A stretch of 64,000 bases of DNA from Trichostrongylus colubriformis (Eukaryota; Nematoda; Chromadorea; Rhabditida; Trichostrongylidae), in the NCBI GenBank assembly GCA_963978905.1, contig OZ022259.1, forward strand, positions 52,966,727 through 53,030,726, read 5' to 3'. Positions 1 to 10,391 of this stretch are shown one piece after another. Below the pieces are notes generated by a model. It did not search any database, was not told the origin of the DNA, and worked only from the letters and a program-made list of their open reading frames with translations. Each line of letters opens with the position of its first letter. Position 1 is the first letter of the stretch. Position numbers and translations under genes: made by a program.

Positions 1-551
1 ATCTAAGATCAACTTGAATGGGAGAACGAATTTGGCGACATTCGCATTTTGATGTTCCTTCGAATCTTATCAAGTGTTATCAGTTTGGATCACCCACCAT
101 TAATGTGCCCGTCCCACCCTTCAAAACACCTGTGAGTGTGGATCGATTGAAAGGATCGATTGAAAGGTGAAACGAATTTGGCGACATACGCCTTTTGCCG
201 CTCCTTATCGAATCTTATCAAGCGTTATCATTTTGAGTCACCCACATCTAATGTGCCCGTCCCACCCCTCAAAACATCTATGAGTAAGAGCGCTCTAAGG
301 TCGACCCGAAAGGCGAAACGGACTCGGCGATATAAGCCATTCAAGGCTCCTTATCAGCCTTTCTCAGCTGCTATCACTTTCGGTCCACCACCGCTGGGAT
401 TCCCTTATCACTCCCCATATCATATCTAAAATCCAGGATCCTATCTTTGCTGCGAGGCGAATTTCTGGTCAAACAGACACACACACAGACAAACACACCC
501 ACACACACACACACACCAACAGACACACTTAGCCGATTATATAAAGTAGGA
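1..551 (-). mobile_element. Helitron-like element, 5' part only
   Basis: On the minus strand a sequence starting TCCTACTTTATATAATCGGC begins at 551, directly after a host A. It runs into a (TG)n tract (CA on the plus strand, about 478-520) and then into degenerate copies of a 145-bp unit containing 'ctccttatcag' and 'aaaatccaggatccta'. The same order (TC start, TATATA, TG tract, 145-bp units) is seen in the element at 1370-2010, which has both ends. The 3' end lies outside the window. Helitrons characteristically start with TC after a host A. The call is by analogy with the complete copies. Confidence 0.55.
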
Positions 552-1369
552 TAGGTAGGTGGGCAAAAAAGATTATGTAAGCACCGATGGGCGACCAGAC
601 GGAAAGAGAAGGGAGGCATTGATCGATACGTGTCTTGTCCTTTTCGTCCATTCGTCCGAACCATCCGACGAGCGGATTCAGAAAATCAACGCAAATCAAT
701 TCCTATAAATTCAACTGGCATATTCGCGTAATCTATGCGTATCTCATTCTTTGCACCTGTTCGCCAATTCGTATATTCGCTTATTAGTCCATCTCCATCC
801 ACATATATGCCTATAATGGCTATATGTCGGTACGTATTTACCTTCCTGTCTATTCGCTGCTTCTACGATCACCAATCTAATGTAAGCAATATTCAAACGA
901 CAAGGTGGGGCTAGCGTTAGCAGAGGCTCAGATCTCACCGCCAAATATGAACCCTAGGCCTAGTGCGGGACTCTGACAATTGCCGTTCCCTCCTGCTACC
1001 CGACTTTTTTGGCTATTGTCTTCTTCTATCAACCTCTGACAGCAATTCTATTCTTGACGTCACCAAATGAACTTGGCCGAGGGCATGAAAGCTATTAAAC
1101 GACTAGCATGAATCAGTCGATTGAAACGAAATCCGAAATGCCGCTGAGTAAAACGCGAGGTATGTATACTCACATCCTCTTCCATGCTACCTGCACAGAA
1201 ATTTTTTGAAACACGCTAAATCGGTGCGGTATTACAAGGGAAAGGTTCCAGCAGGCTGGTTCCTAGTTAATTTACTGAACCATATGCACGTGAAAACACA
1301 TAAACTTCTTTAATAGGATGTGCTATCAATAGTGCTATATTACTGTGCGTGGTAGAAATTGTTGAATAA
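552..1369. other. No gene seen
   Basis: Spacer between two Helitron-like elements. No open frame with recognisable protein features, no clear repeat and no RNA gene could be supported here. Confidence 0.5.
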
Positions 1370-2010
1370 TCCTACTATATATAATCGGCTAAATGTGTCT
1401 GTTGGTGTGTGTGTGTGTTTGACCGGAAATTCATATCTCGCGGCGCAACAAAGTTAGGCCTCTGAATTTGAAGTGATATAGGAAGTTGTAAGGGAACATT
1501 AATGGTGAGTAAGCGGGACTGATAGCTATTGATAATGACTGATAAGGAGCCTCGAAAATTGAATGGCGGGAAAATGATATCTCGCATCGCAGCAAAGCTG
1601 GGACCCGGCATTTTCAAGGTGATACATAGGGAGTTGTAAGGGAACATCAATGGTGAGGGAGCGGGACTGACAGCAACTGATAAGGGCTGATAAGAAGCCT
1701 ATAACGGCGAATGGCAGGAAATTGATATCTAGCGTCGCAGTAAAGCTGGGACTCCGTATTTTACATACCAGTTGGGCTAGCGCACACTACTGTCGCGTCA
1801 CACATAGGAGCATGCAGAATGAGCTTGATCGATATCGACTGATGCGGAAGGACGAGATTGAGAAGGGGGACTTTGTTTCCTTTTCCCGTTTTTGCAAATT
1901 CTGTGTTTTCGCAAACGTTCGATTGATGATACTGATCGATTGATACAATCAAGCCCAATTAGCATGCTTCCAGGTGTGACACGCGCAGTAGTGTGCGCCA
2001 GCCCAACTGG
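1370..2010 (+). mobile_element. Complete Helitron-like element (641 bp)
   Basis: The 5' end is TCCTACTATATATAATCGGC after host A1369, and the 3' end is CCAGCCCAACTGG before host T2011, so it fits TC...CTRR inserted between A and T with no target duplication. A hairpin (GCGCA, six-base loop, TGCGC at about 1983-1998) sits just inside the 3' end, as expected for Helitrons. Inside are a (TG)n tract, two diverged 145-bp units (about 1430-1765) and an inverted copy of the 3' end beginning ACCAGTTGGG at about 1768, which makes the last 245 bp palindromic. No protein is encoded, so it is non-autonomous. A similar element in the opposite orientation lies at 19795-20278. Confidence 0.7.
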
Positions 2011-2727
2011 TGGAAATTAACATGCCTCTACAGACTGACGTGTTAGCAACTTACTGCGCATATCATGTACCCATAATTAGAAACCATGGAAAGCTGACTT
2101 TCAAAGTAATTTGAAATCTCTAACGTCAAGGAATGCAACCATCTAAGTGAGCTGTTTCACCCTCATTGCAGCTCCTTCCCCTAGGCTTAAGCGGAAATCC
2201 ACATCCCCTCGGGCTCAATATATATGTTTAAAAAGATTCGATGCGCGCTCCATAGTAATGATGTATGACGATGTAAGTAGGAAATACTATGTATGTACAT
2301 ACAGAGCAACGTCATTTTCACGTTAGTCAGGTAGAGACATGCCACTGTTCAATATTCATCGCACAACAATAAATCGTTTATCAATTTACCCCCCCCCCCC
2401 TATTGGAATAGGGGGGGGGGGGCAAACCAGCAAACCATACCTTAATTATCGCACGATTGATTGTATTCGATTTAGCAATCGATTCGATGTGACAGTGAAC
2501 AAATGCAAATCATCGTTGACGGTACAATCATTCACCACCGCATAATGGAACATGCACACCGAGCAACGACATAAGCAAACCAGACAAGAAAGGACAATCA
2601 ATGAAGGTATAAAAATGAAAAGGAACAAGAAAATGACGAAAAGCAAGGGGAAATAAGCAAACCAGACAAGCAAGTACAATCAGTGATGTTAAAAAATCAA
2701 AAGAAGTGACGAAACGCGGTGAAGTTA
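2011..2727. other. Intergenic, simple repeats only
   Basis: No gene seen. It holds the C12/G12 hairpin described separately and a degenerate direct repeat of about 85 bp (two copies of 'ataagcaaaccagacaag' near 2570 and 2655). Confidence 0.5.
2389..2422. repeat. C12 / G12 inverted repeat hairpin
   Basis: Twelve C residues, TATTGGAATA, then twelve G residues. The arms pair perfectly through TATT/AATA, giving a 16-bp stem. The G and C runs could also adopt G-quadruplex or i-motif forms, and such tracts are prone to length error in sequencing. Confidence 0.9.
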
Positions 2728-2791
2728 GGCCGCGGTCATTTTTTGCGCACGACGCCGGTGTCTGCGTCGGTGCGCAAAGTAGACCGCGACT
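2728..2791. mobile_element. 64-bp hairpin MITE, TTA target duplication
   Basis: GGCCGCGGTC at the left pairs with GACCGCGACT at the right, and TTA flanks both sides (2725-2727 and 2792-2794). The interior 'tgcgca..gacgcc' is also self-complementary. It is the smallest member of the GGCCGC[GT]-ended MITE set in this window. TTA/TAA duplications are typical of PIF/Harbinger-type transposition, so assignment to that superfamily is inferred. Confidence 0.7.
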
Positions 2792-3613
2792 TTACGAATT
2801 TCTGAGCAACAGCGCTGAAAAGTACGTGTAGATTGTTATAGAAAGGTGGTCTGGTTAACTTACCTCTTAGAATAGACATTCTTTCGTGTTGAAGATTTAG
2901 GCACCAGTGCAAGTGGTTACAGTAATCAGCCAACTGAAGCAGACGACACACAAAAAAACGAGAAAACCAGCAAAAAAAAAAATCACCAAGTTTGGCAAAG
3001 CACGCTGATCCACCGCACTCTTTTCAAGTTACCCTAAAGTCTGATAGATAAGTCCGCCCGCACGCGGTGTCGCGCGCGGCACAGGCAGCCGCAGTCTTCA
3101 AAGAACCAAACTTGGAGGAAATTGAGGAAGCTATGATTGGTGAATTGTTAATAACGAGTTTACATTGTATTGTATATTGTATTTGTTGATATAAAAGGAG
3201 TAGCAGTAAAGTTGGGGTCGTGCGAAGTGAACACAGAAACTTCACAGTTGGCAGAGGGAAGTGAACGAGTGAGAGGAAAATCGTTGTTCAACGAGGGTTT
3301 CAATGCAACAATGGTTTTGGCGATGAAACAGCGGTGAAATAAAAACTTTTCCTTATTTCTGTTATGATAATGGTGCACAAAACCTCTCATACATGCGTCT
3401 TTCACCTTCTTTTTCTCCTCAAAACGCTCTTCTGCTTGCTGCGTCAAGTTTTTGCACCTGGTGAGCCCCCCTTCTAGTCATCAAACCCTTTGAATTACCT
3501 GAACAACTTATGATCATCAGTACACGGGAGGAATAGTAAAATTGACCCAACAAAAGCCAGATATATAAAAAGGCATCAGGAAAAGGATGGGGTACGGAGA
3601 GGTAGCTGCTTTA

Positions 3614-6522
3614 GGCCGCGTTCAGACCTTGCGATTTTGCGATTCTGCGATTTTGCGATTCTGCGATTTTGCGATTTTGCGATTCTGCGATTTTGCGATT
3701 TTGCGATTTTTGCATGTCACCGGTGGTATTTATTAATTATCATTATCTCAACTGTTAAACTGGTAGTAACTGTGTTTGCTGTCGATCGTACTTAATTTGC
3801 ACTCATCCATCGTGCCTAATTTGCAATCATTGTGTGAGTGTTTATTAGTGCCGTTGTAATTATTTCTTCTGTGATCCATATTTTTTCACTTTCAGATTTG
3901 GTGCTCCTTTTTGGATGTGATTTGGTTTCGTGGTTCTCGTACTTGCCATAATCATCGGTATCCATCGTCTCAGCGCATTTTCTTCGTCTTCATAACCAGG
4001 TTTGTTTCAATTGTTTGTTTTAATTTGTCTGTTTAATCTTCATAAATGATTGTTTCATTTGATTTGATTCAATTGTCATTGTTTCTCTTCGTGATAGGTT
4101 TGTTCTATTACTTCTTTTGCTTGTTACGCAATAAGTTTGTTTCATTTGTTGTTTTGTTTGTTACAGTTTGTTACTGTGACGTGTGCGCTGGGGTAGGTTC
4201 CTTCCGAAAATGACCTATCAGATGGAATTCTGGTCTGGACTTTCTGAACACTTCGTAAACAGAAACATGGACAGCGGATATGATGACTCACACACAGGAC
4301 ACGGTGATAAAACGACTATGATTATTTTGCTGCAGAACTCTTTAGGTAAGCTCGTAGTCCTCTTTGTGAACTGATGAAATTCGTTTGTCACTTTGTTCTA
4401 TTTCAGTGACGATTCTGTAACAATGTCACAGTTGCAATGAAATGCTATTTGCACATTTCCTTCTTGATATTTTTGAATTCTATGTGGCCGTCATCGAAAA
4501 CTCGCAAAACGTCAACATCGATAACTTTGTTATTTTATAGTAATAGAATGTGTTCATTTGTTTTCTTCCTCTTCAGCATAGTTGTTTTTCGTTGAATCAC
4601 ATACTACATGTATTCATCTACTTGTTTGTCATCTACTTCAAAGCAAGTTTTCATTGTATGCTGAGAAATGGGTTCAATAAAGTTTTTCTATCGCTCTGCT
4701 ACCGTTACTCGAATAATATTGAACATACGTTTTCTTCAACCAGTGCTTCTCCTTACACTTTGCGGAGAATTTCTTGGCTCAGCAAAGCAGTCCACACACA
4801 TCACAAGAGTGAACCTTATTGGCCCCACGTTCGCTTTCTAATTAAGCCTCTGCACTCTGCTTTATTACCCGCTTTACGTCATCCTTGAAATGAATATGTG
4901 TCCTTCGTTATCTCGTCCTGCTGTTTGGACGCATTTTCGCCGCTTCTTGTTCGCCCTATATTGGCGAGTTGTTTAAGATTTCTCAAACTTCGGATTTCCC
5001 CAAAATTTTTTCCCGATCGAATCATGTCTAAGCCAGTTTTGGATGAGTTATTACGGGCGATGATTTCGGGGCTGTGCTATATCTTTAGAAAGACATCTGT
5101 ATGTAATAAGATTGTAATGCACCTCCGCACTGAAACGGCGTCTTACTTTTAGCTTCTTTACCGATCCTAGAGGGTGTTTGTCTCTTCTGCTCTGGCTGCC
5201 TCAGCTCAAGCGGCGAATCCATTCCACACGCTGATTACAGACAACCGAAAGATGCTGGAGAGGCTCAACTAACTTTTGACCGTGACATCATCTATAGTGT
5301 AGTACTCACGAGGCCTGGGTATTACAGCTCATTTCGGCACACCTCCACTATCTTCAAAGATATTCAATTTGCTACAGAACCAAGAAAATCTCGGCAAAGT
5401 GTAAGGAGAAGCATTGGTTGAAGAAAACGTATGTTCAATATTATTCGAGTAACGGTAGCAGAGCGATAGAAAAACTTTATTGAACCCATTTCTCAGCATA
5501 CAATGAAAACTTGCTTTGAAGTAGATGACAAACAAGTAGATGAATACATGTAGTATGTGATTCAACGAAAAACAACTATGCTGAAGAGGAAGAAAACAAA
5601 TGAACACATTCTATTACTATAAAATAACAAAGTTATCGATGTTGACGTTTTGCGAGTTTTCGATGACGGCCACATAGAATTCGAAAATATCAAGAAGGAA
5701 ATGTGCAAATAGCATTTCATTGCAACTGTGACATTGTTACAGAATCGTCACTGAAATAGAACAAAGTGACAAACGAATTTCATCAGTTCACAAAGAGGAC
5801 TACGAGCTTACCTAGAGAGTTCTGCAGCAAAATAATCATAGTCGTTTTATCACCGTGTCCTGTGTGTGAGTCATCATATCCGCTGTCCATGTTTCTGTTT
5901 ACGAAGTGTTCAGAAAGTTTTCCAGACCAGAATTCCATCTGATAGGTCATTTTCGGAAAGAACCTACCCCAGCGCACACGTCACAGTAACAAACTGTAAC
6001 AAACAAAACAACAAATGAAACAAACTTATTGCGTAACAAGCAAAAGAAGTAATAGAACAAACCTATCACGAAGAGAAACAATGACAATTGAATCAAATCA
6101 AATGAAACAATCATTTATGAAGATTAAACAGACAAATTAAAACAAACAATTGAAACAAACCTGGTTATGAAGACGAAGAAAATGCGCTGAGACGATGGAT
6201 ACCGATGATTATGGCAAGTACGAGAACCACGAAACCAAATCACATCCAAAAAGGAGCACCAAATCTGAAAGTGAAAAAATATGGATCACAGAAGAAATAA
6301 TTACAACGGCACTAATAAACACTCACACAATGATTGCAAATTAGGCACGATGGATGACTGCAAATTAAGTACGATCGACAGCAAACACAGTTACTACCAG
6401 TTTAACAGTTGAGATAATGATAATGAATAAATACCACCGGTGACATGCAAAAATCGCAAAATCGCAAAATCGCAGAATCGCAAAATCGCAAAATCGCAAA
6501 ATCGCAAAGTCTGAACGCGGCC
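3614..6522. mobile_element. 2.9-kb foldback element with arms of about 1.15 kb
   Basis: The left arm (3614 to about 4783) is repeated almost exactly in inverted orientation from about 5371 to 6522, with about 590 bp of unique spacer. The ends are GGCCGCGTTCAGAC and its complement, flanked by TTA at 3611-3613 and 6523-6525. Next to each end is an 8-bp tandem repeat GCGATTTT/GCGATTCT, ten units on the left and seven on the right. Each arm carries the same short frame (about 4183-4374 and 5783-5977) ending at a CTTTAG/GTAAGC donor-like site. The two arms are 97-99% alike by eye, so insertion or arm homogenisation is recent. No transposase was seen, so it must be mobilised in trans. Confidence 0.85.
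3634..3713 (+). repeat. Tandem 8-bp repeat GCGATTYT, ten units
   Basis: Ten copies of GCGATTTT or GCGATTCT sit next to the left end of the foldback. The mirror copy at about 6450-6506 has seven. The same GCGATTTTGCGATT motif occurs near the ends of smaller MITEs at about 7305-7449 and 13083-13237, tying these elements together. Confidence 0.85.
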
Positions 6523-7116
6523 TTAGTTTGCGACAGTTTCTACTCAATTTCTGAGGAGACGATTGTCAACAGCTTTTTAAGGGCCTTGAACCAAGAGTCA
6601 TTGTTAGATGAATGTTATGAATGTTATGTTATGAATGTTTGTGACGATAAAATTGAGGTCGCGTAGAAAGTTCAAAATGAATGATCATTGTTACACGAGT
6701 TAAACGAAGACGTTGATACGTGGTGCTTTAGATATTAGAAATAAAGTTGAATGAACAATTTCTACAACTCTATCCTTCTTAAGAATGAAGGGTGCATTGC
6801 GATCCTGTGTTTTGAGGAGTGCGCCTGCGTGCGCCGCTGCGGCGCGCGACACCGCGTGAGGGCGGACTTATCTATTAGACTTTAGGGTACTAAGGGAACA
6901 GGAAGGTGCGAGCTGTATTTACGAGTTGGCGAGCGATAATTATACGAAAGAAATAAAAATGAATGATCTCTTAACGGAGGGCACGAGACATGAGAGAGGA
7001 AGGAGAAATGAATCACTTGAGCCCTACACTCCGACTCTGCAGACAGTTGACGCCGGCACCGGCGGCGACGGCGTCGGTTAGCGGTCACGTCTGCACTACG
7101 ACCAGACACTTTATTA

Positions 7117-7290
7117 GGCCACGGTCATACTCACCGCCGGCAGGGCGTGGCTGCGTTCACAGGCAGGGAGGCAGAGTAGCACGGGGGTGGTGCAGAGATG
7201 ACGCAGGCAACGAGGAAGGGTGGCATGGACGGAGACGCAGATATACGCACCCACGCCCTGCCGACGGCACCGCAAAGTATGACCGCGGCC
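7117..7290. mobile_element. 174-bp MITE, TTA target duplication
   Basis: The termini GGCCACGGTCATAC and GTATGACCGCGGCC are inverted and flanked by TTA (7114-7116 and 7291-7293). The core contains GGCAGGGCGTGGCTGCG, shared with elements at 9792, 11983, 18084, 21733 and 53722. Confidence 0.85.
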
Positions 7291-7304
7291 TTATACGCCT
7301 TCGG

Positions 7305-7449
7305 CCGACTTGGCAATTTTCCGCGATTTTACGGTCCTGCGATTTTGAGGAGTCGTTCCTGTGACCTCGAGACTTTGCGAAGTCGCAACTTCGCGTGCGG
7401 AACTCAACACCGCGAAATCGCAAAATCGCGAAGTCTTGTGGCGGCCATT
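7305..7449. mobile_element. Degenerate MITE with GCGATTTT-rich ends
   Basis: The right end (cgcaaaatcgcgaagtct then GGCGGCC) is loosely mirrored by the left end (ggccgacttgg...cgcgatttt). The right half matches the element at 13083-13237, including 'cgtgcgga' followed by a CGACACCG-like stretch. Boundaries are approximate and no target duplication was assigned. Confidence 0.5.
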
Positions 7450-7695
7450 TTGGATTGTGATTCTTCCTGACGATTGCGTTGCGTATCGAATCTATCGCAA
7501 GGATTGTAATTCATAGCAGCGTGTGGCTGACTACGGCGAGAGATTTCCAAAATCCAGAGAACTCGATCTGAAGCACCAAAAGTCTCTTCCAGTCTCACTG
7601 ATAACTTTTCTTCCAGTCTCACTGATAACTAAAGACCTAACTTACTTTTATGACTGCTTCCAATTGACAATCTGTGAGACAGGTCGGTCGAATCT

Positions 7696-8348
7696 ATAAG
7701 GTTAGATTACGCGGTAGACGGCGCGGTGATTTCTAGTCTCGTTTATTTGGAAACTGAGGGCTTCCTCAAAAACTAGCCAGTACCCCGCCGTTGTGTGACT
7801 TATATGCAAGTGTCAAACAAAAAAATAGGAATAAACCTCATTCTGGGGAAAACTTTGAGCGAGTTAGAAGATTACGAGGTGGTGTTCAAAAAAAGTATAG
7901 ACGAGAGAGAACAGCACAACGTGAGTTTGTAATATACCTTGTATATTACACAATAATACTACTGCCACTTTTTAGGCCTGAGGAAGGTGCTACGCACCGA
8001 AATATTGCAACTTGTTTTGGAAAACTTTTGGGACTTTTACAGTCTTTTGAGTTTTTTGAAATAAATATTTTGGAGTCTCATATTTTCACACATCCAGATA
8101 TTCATGAGGCTTCGCGACAGCACAATACTAAGAAATCTGTGAGACAATTTTTTTGAATACCACCTCGTAATCTTCTAACTCGCTCAAAGTTTTCCCCAGA
8201 ATGTGAGGTTTATTTTATTTTTTTGTTTGACACTTGCATATAAGTCACACAACGGCGGGGTACTGGCTAGTTTTTGAGGAAGCCCTCAGTTTCCAAATGA
8301 ACGAGACTAGAAAATCACCGCGCCGTCTACCGCGTAATCTAACCTTAT
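7696..8348. mobile_element. 653-bp foldback element with 200-bp arms
   Basis: The left arm 7696 to about 7894 (ATAAGGTTAGATTACGCGG...) is repeated in inverted orientation from about 8148 to 8348 with only a few differences. TA at each outer edge could be a target duplication of the Tc1/mariner kind. The 250-bp centre has an AATAAA signal and the ribozyme-like core described at 7978-8002. No transposase is present. Confidence 0.8.
7978..8002 (+). other. Hammerhead-like catalytic core motif
   Basis: The bases read CTGAGGA, A, then a five-base-pair stem GGTGC-tac-GCACC, then GAAA. This matches the hammerhead core pattern CUGANGA - stem II - GAAA. A short pairing CAATA (about 7951-7955) with TATTG (8003-8007) could act as part of stem III, but the required UH cleavage position is not in register, and stem I was not found. 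Similar 'CTGARGAAGG...CCGAAA' strings occur at the ends of Penelope-like retroelements, where hammerheads are known. An active ribozyme is not shown. Confidence 0.3.
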
Positions 8349-8946
8349 GGACTGGCAATAGAATCGCCCCTCCCCTTCCTACAAACGTTGGCCGCATCTA
8401 GTCTTCGCATGTTTCAACTTAATCGTATATTGATAATGACACAAGGACTAATTGGATAGACTTGAGAACTGGTTTCATAGGAATGGACTGGGTTACGAAC
8501 AAATGATGCTCTTTCGTCAATGTACATACAGCGCTCTGATTCAACCATTTTGTGTGCTGAGCGCCATACGACCGAAATGTGGAGAAAGTACGGTGATAAT
8601 TTGAAATCGCCAAAAGCCTGTAACTTTCGGACACCTGGGCAGGGTCTGGCCTACGCGGTCAATTGGGAATCTCAATTACTGTTGCTTATACCCCCTTTGC
8701 ACCCGCAGTGAAGAATCCATGGGAGAATTTTACTGTATTTCTAATCGAATTATCATGCACTGTGATGTCTTAATTGATTTGCCAGTGGATTAAACTCCAA
8801 CAGTCGCACTGATGATGTAATCTTCAGATTTATGGGGGACTTAAATGAAAAAACAAGTAGATAAATGAACAATCAATATTTAAGAAATTTAGTGTAAACA
8901 TCAAAACATTCGCGAAATAATTATCAAGTATGAAAATAAAGTCATT
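8349..8946. other. No gene seen
   Basis: AT-rich spacer between the 653-bp foldback and a possible gene end on the minus strand. No repeat or protein motif recognised. Confidence 0.4.
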
Positions 8947-9102
8947 TTATTGAGTAAAGAGCAGCAGACTCACCATTAGCGAATCCCCACCTCTCATGAC
9001 ATCGCTGAATACAACCAGCTTCCCAAAGGTGAGCGCAGGATACCTCTGAACACGATGCGGCACAACTTCCGAGCTTGGCGTTGAACCTCCAAGATTGTAC
9101 TC
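8947..9102 (-). CDS. Candidate 3'-terminal exon, unknown protein
   Basis: On the minus strand a gtgcag acceptor at 9103-9104 opens a 51-codon frame (EYNLGGSTPSSEVV...) that closes with TAA at 8947-8949. The stop overlaps CAATAAA, a polyadenylation-like signal. A GTGAGT after 'GGDSLM' (about 8980) is an alternative donor. No upstream exon was joined to it with confidence: the open frame at 9412-9131 would leave an intron of only about 22 bp. It could be a distal exon of gene A or of another gene. The protein was not recognised. Confidence 0.3.
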   Translation of the reverse strand, partial: EYNLGGSTPSSEVVPHRVQRYPALTFGKLVVFSDVMRGGDSLMVSLLLFTQ

Positions 9103-9791
9103 CTGCACATCAGCTACTTACAGTCACCAATTACTCGAGGTCATAAAAGTTCAAGACCAGCAGCTGCTTGGTCAAAATGAAGGCAACAGCTAGTGATAGT
9201 ACATTATAGCAGGTTAGGAAGCATCGATGCAAATATTCAACAGAAGGCAACAGAGCTTTTGTTTTCCTGACGAGCCATCCACGAATTACATCATCAAACT
9301 GATCAATTTCTCTTTTTTCATTCAATTGAAGACTGCAGATACGAATTCTACGATCATTTGCTCGATATTTCTCTTGCTTTGAGATCTCCTGCTTGCCTGA
9401 ATGTGTGCCCAAAATCTACATTGTTGATGATTCATTCTAAAGCTTCGCATTCATTTTTACGAAATAATTCAGATAAGCTTAGTGAAAACACATGCAAAAT
9501 ATAAAGCTGCGGACAAGTAGCCCGTAAAAACATGCCAAAAGAAAACAAATACTACCAATAATAATGAAAAATACTACCGATAATTGAAAAGAAAATGAAC
9601 AATAATATGAAGAGCATGAAGAACATTGAAGGCAGTGGTGGGAATAATTCATTCCAATGGCAATCTTTGATACTGAGCGGGGAGGAATTCAGCGCGAAAA
9701 CAGACACTTGAACAGCACGTAATTCCGATCTACACAGCAAAGGAATTTCTTGAGTACGATCCCTGCTTCGAATCGCAGGGGTGGGGGGAAA

Positions 9792-10053
9792 TAAGCCAAA
9801 AAATCGCGTCAGCGGCGTCGCACTCGCGGCGCCACCAGTACGACTTGCGAATCGATCTTGCTCTTGGGAGCTCGGCAGAGCGTGGCTGCGTCACTTCTGC
9901 ACTCCACCCATGCCCCACTGCCTCCTCCAGCCACGCTACCCTGCCTCCTCCACCTTTGCCACACTGTCTCGCTTGAAGGCTGCCAGCACTGCCACTGGCA
10001 CTCGCACCGCCGCGCCGCTCGCCGCGGGCGGCCACGCCATTTTTTTGGCGTAT
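9792..10053. mobile_element. MITE with GTGGCTGCG core
   Basis: The left end (AAGCCAAAAAATCGCGTC) is mirrored by the right end (GCCATTTTTTTGGCGTATT). The interior (CGGCAGAGCGTGGCTGCGTC and a run of 'cacccatgcc / gcctcctcc' units) matches the element at 11983-12265. A C-run of 14 lies at its right edge. Long open frames across it on both strands are GC-rich artefacts. Confidence 0.6.
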
Positions 10054-10391
10054 TCCCCCCCCCCCCCGAATCGCAGGGGCGCACTTTTCATGCACCACAT
10101 ATAGTCAGTTTTCTAAACATCAGTTTTCATTCAGCTGAGTTACTCCACGTGTTCATCATCGCCCAAATTACCCTACCCCTACCACTGTCTTTAACACGAA
10201 TAATACTTAACAGAAATCCACTATTTGAAACTTCTCACTGAGCGCCATTAAAGATCGTTGGAAAACTGAGTGGGCTAGCAGAAGTCGCAGTTCCTGGATT
10301 TCATGTTGAAGCTATCATCAGCACTGGGACGGCATTCGCAGTACACCGACGCCTGCTCCACGTCGACTATAAATGTTAGATCGTAGTCAAA

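Larger units (their letters stand above)
3030..6889. mobile_element. Outer inverted-repeat element enclosing a foldback
   Basis: The first 50 bp (TACCCTAAAGTCTGATAGAT..., including a GTCGCGCGC stretch) recur in inverted orientation at 6840-6889 with few mismatches. Between them lies a second complete element (3614-6522) with its own TTA target duplication. The simplest reading is an older element of about 0.95 kb later invaded by the 2.9-kb foldback. No target duplication was obvious for the outer element and no transposase frame was recognised, so the outer boundaries are less secure than the inner ones. Confidence 0.6.

Noticed and set aside
3634..3713. Regular short repeats that might suggest a CRISPR-like array
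   Set aside because: The units are contiguous 8-mers without spacers, mirrored at the other end of a foldback element in a eukaryotic genome.
4550..4888. 112-codon hydrophobic open frame, mirrored at 5329-5607
   Set aside because: It is T-rich sequence repeated because it lies in the foldback arms. No family features and no conserved start context.
9730..10241. Overlapping open frames of 90-127 codons on both strands
   Set aside because: They coincide with a GC-rich MITE and a C-run. No codon or motif signal favours any one frame.
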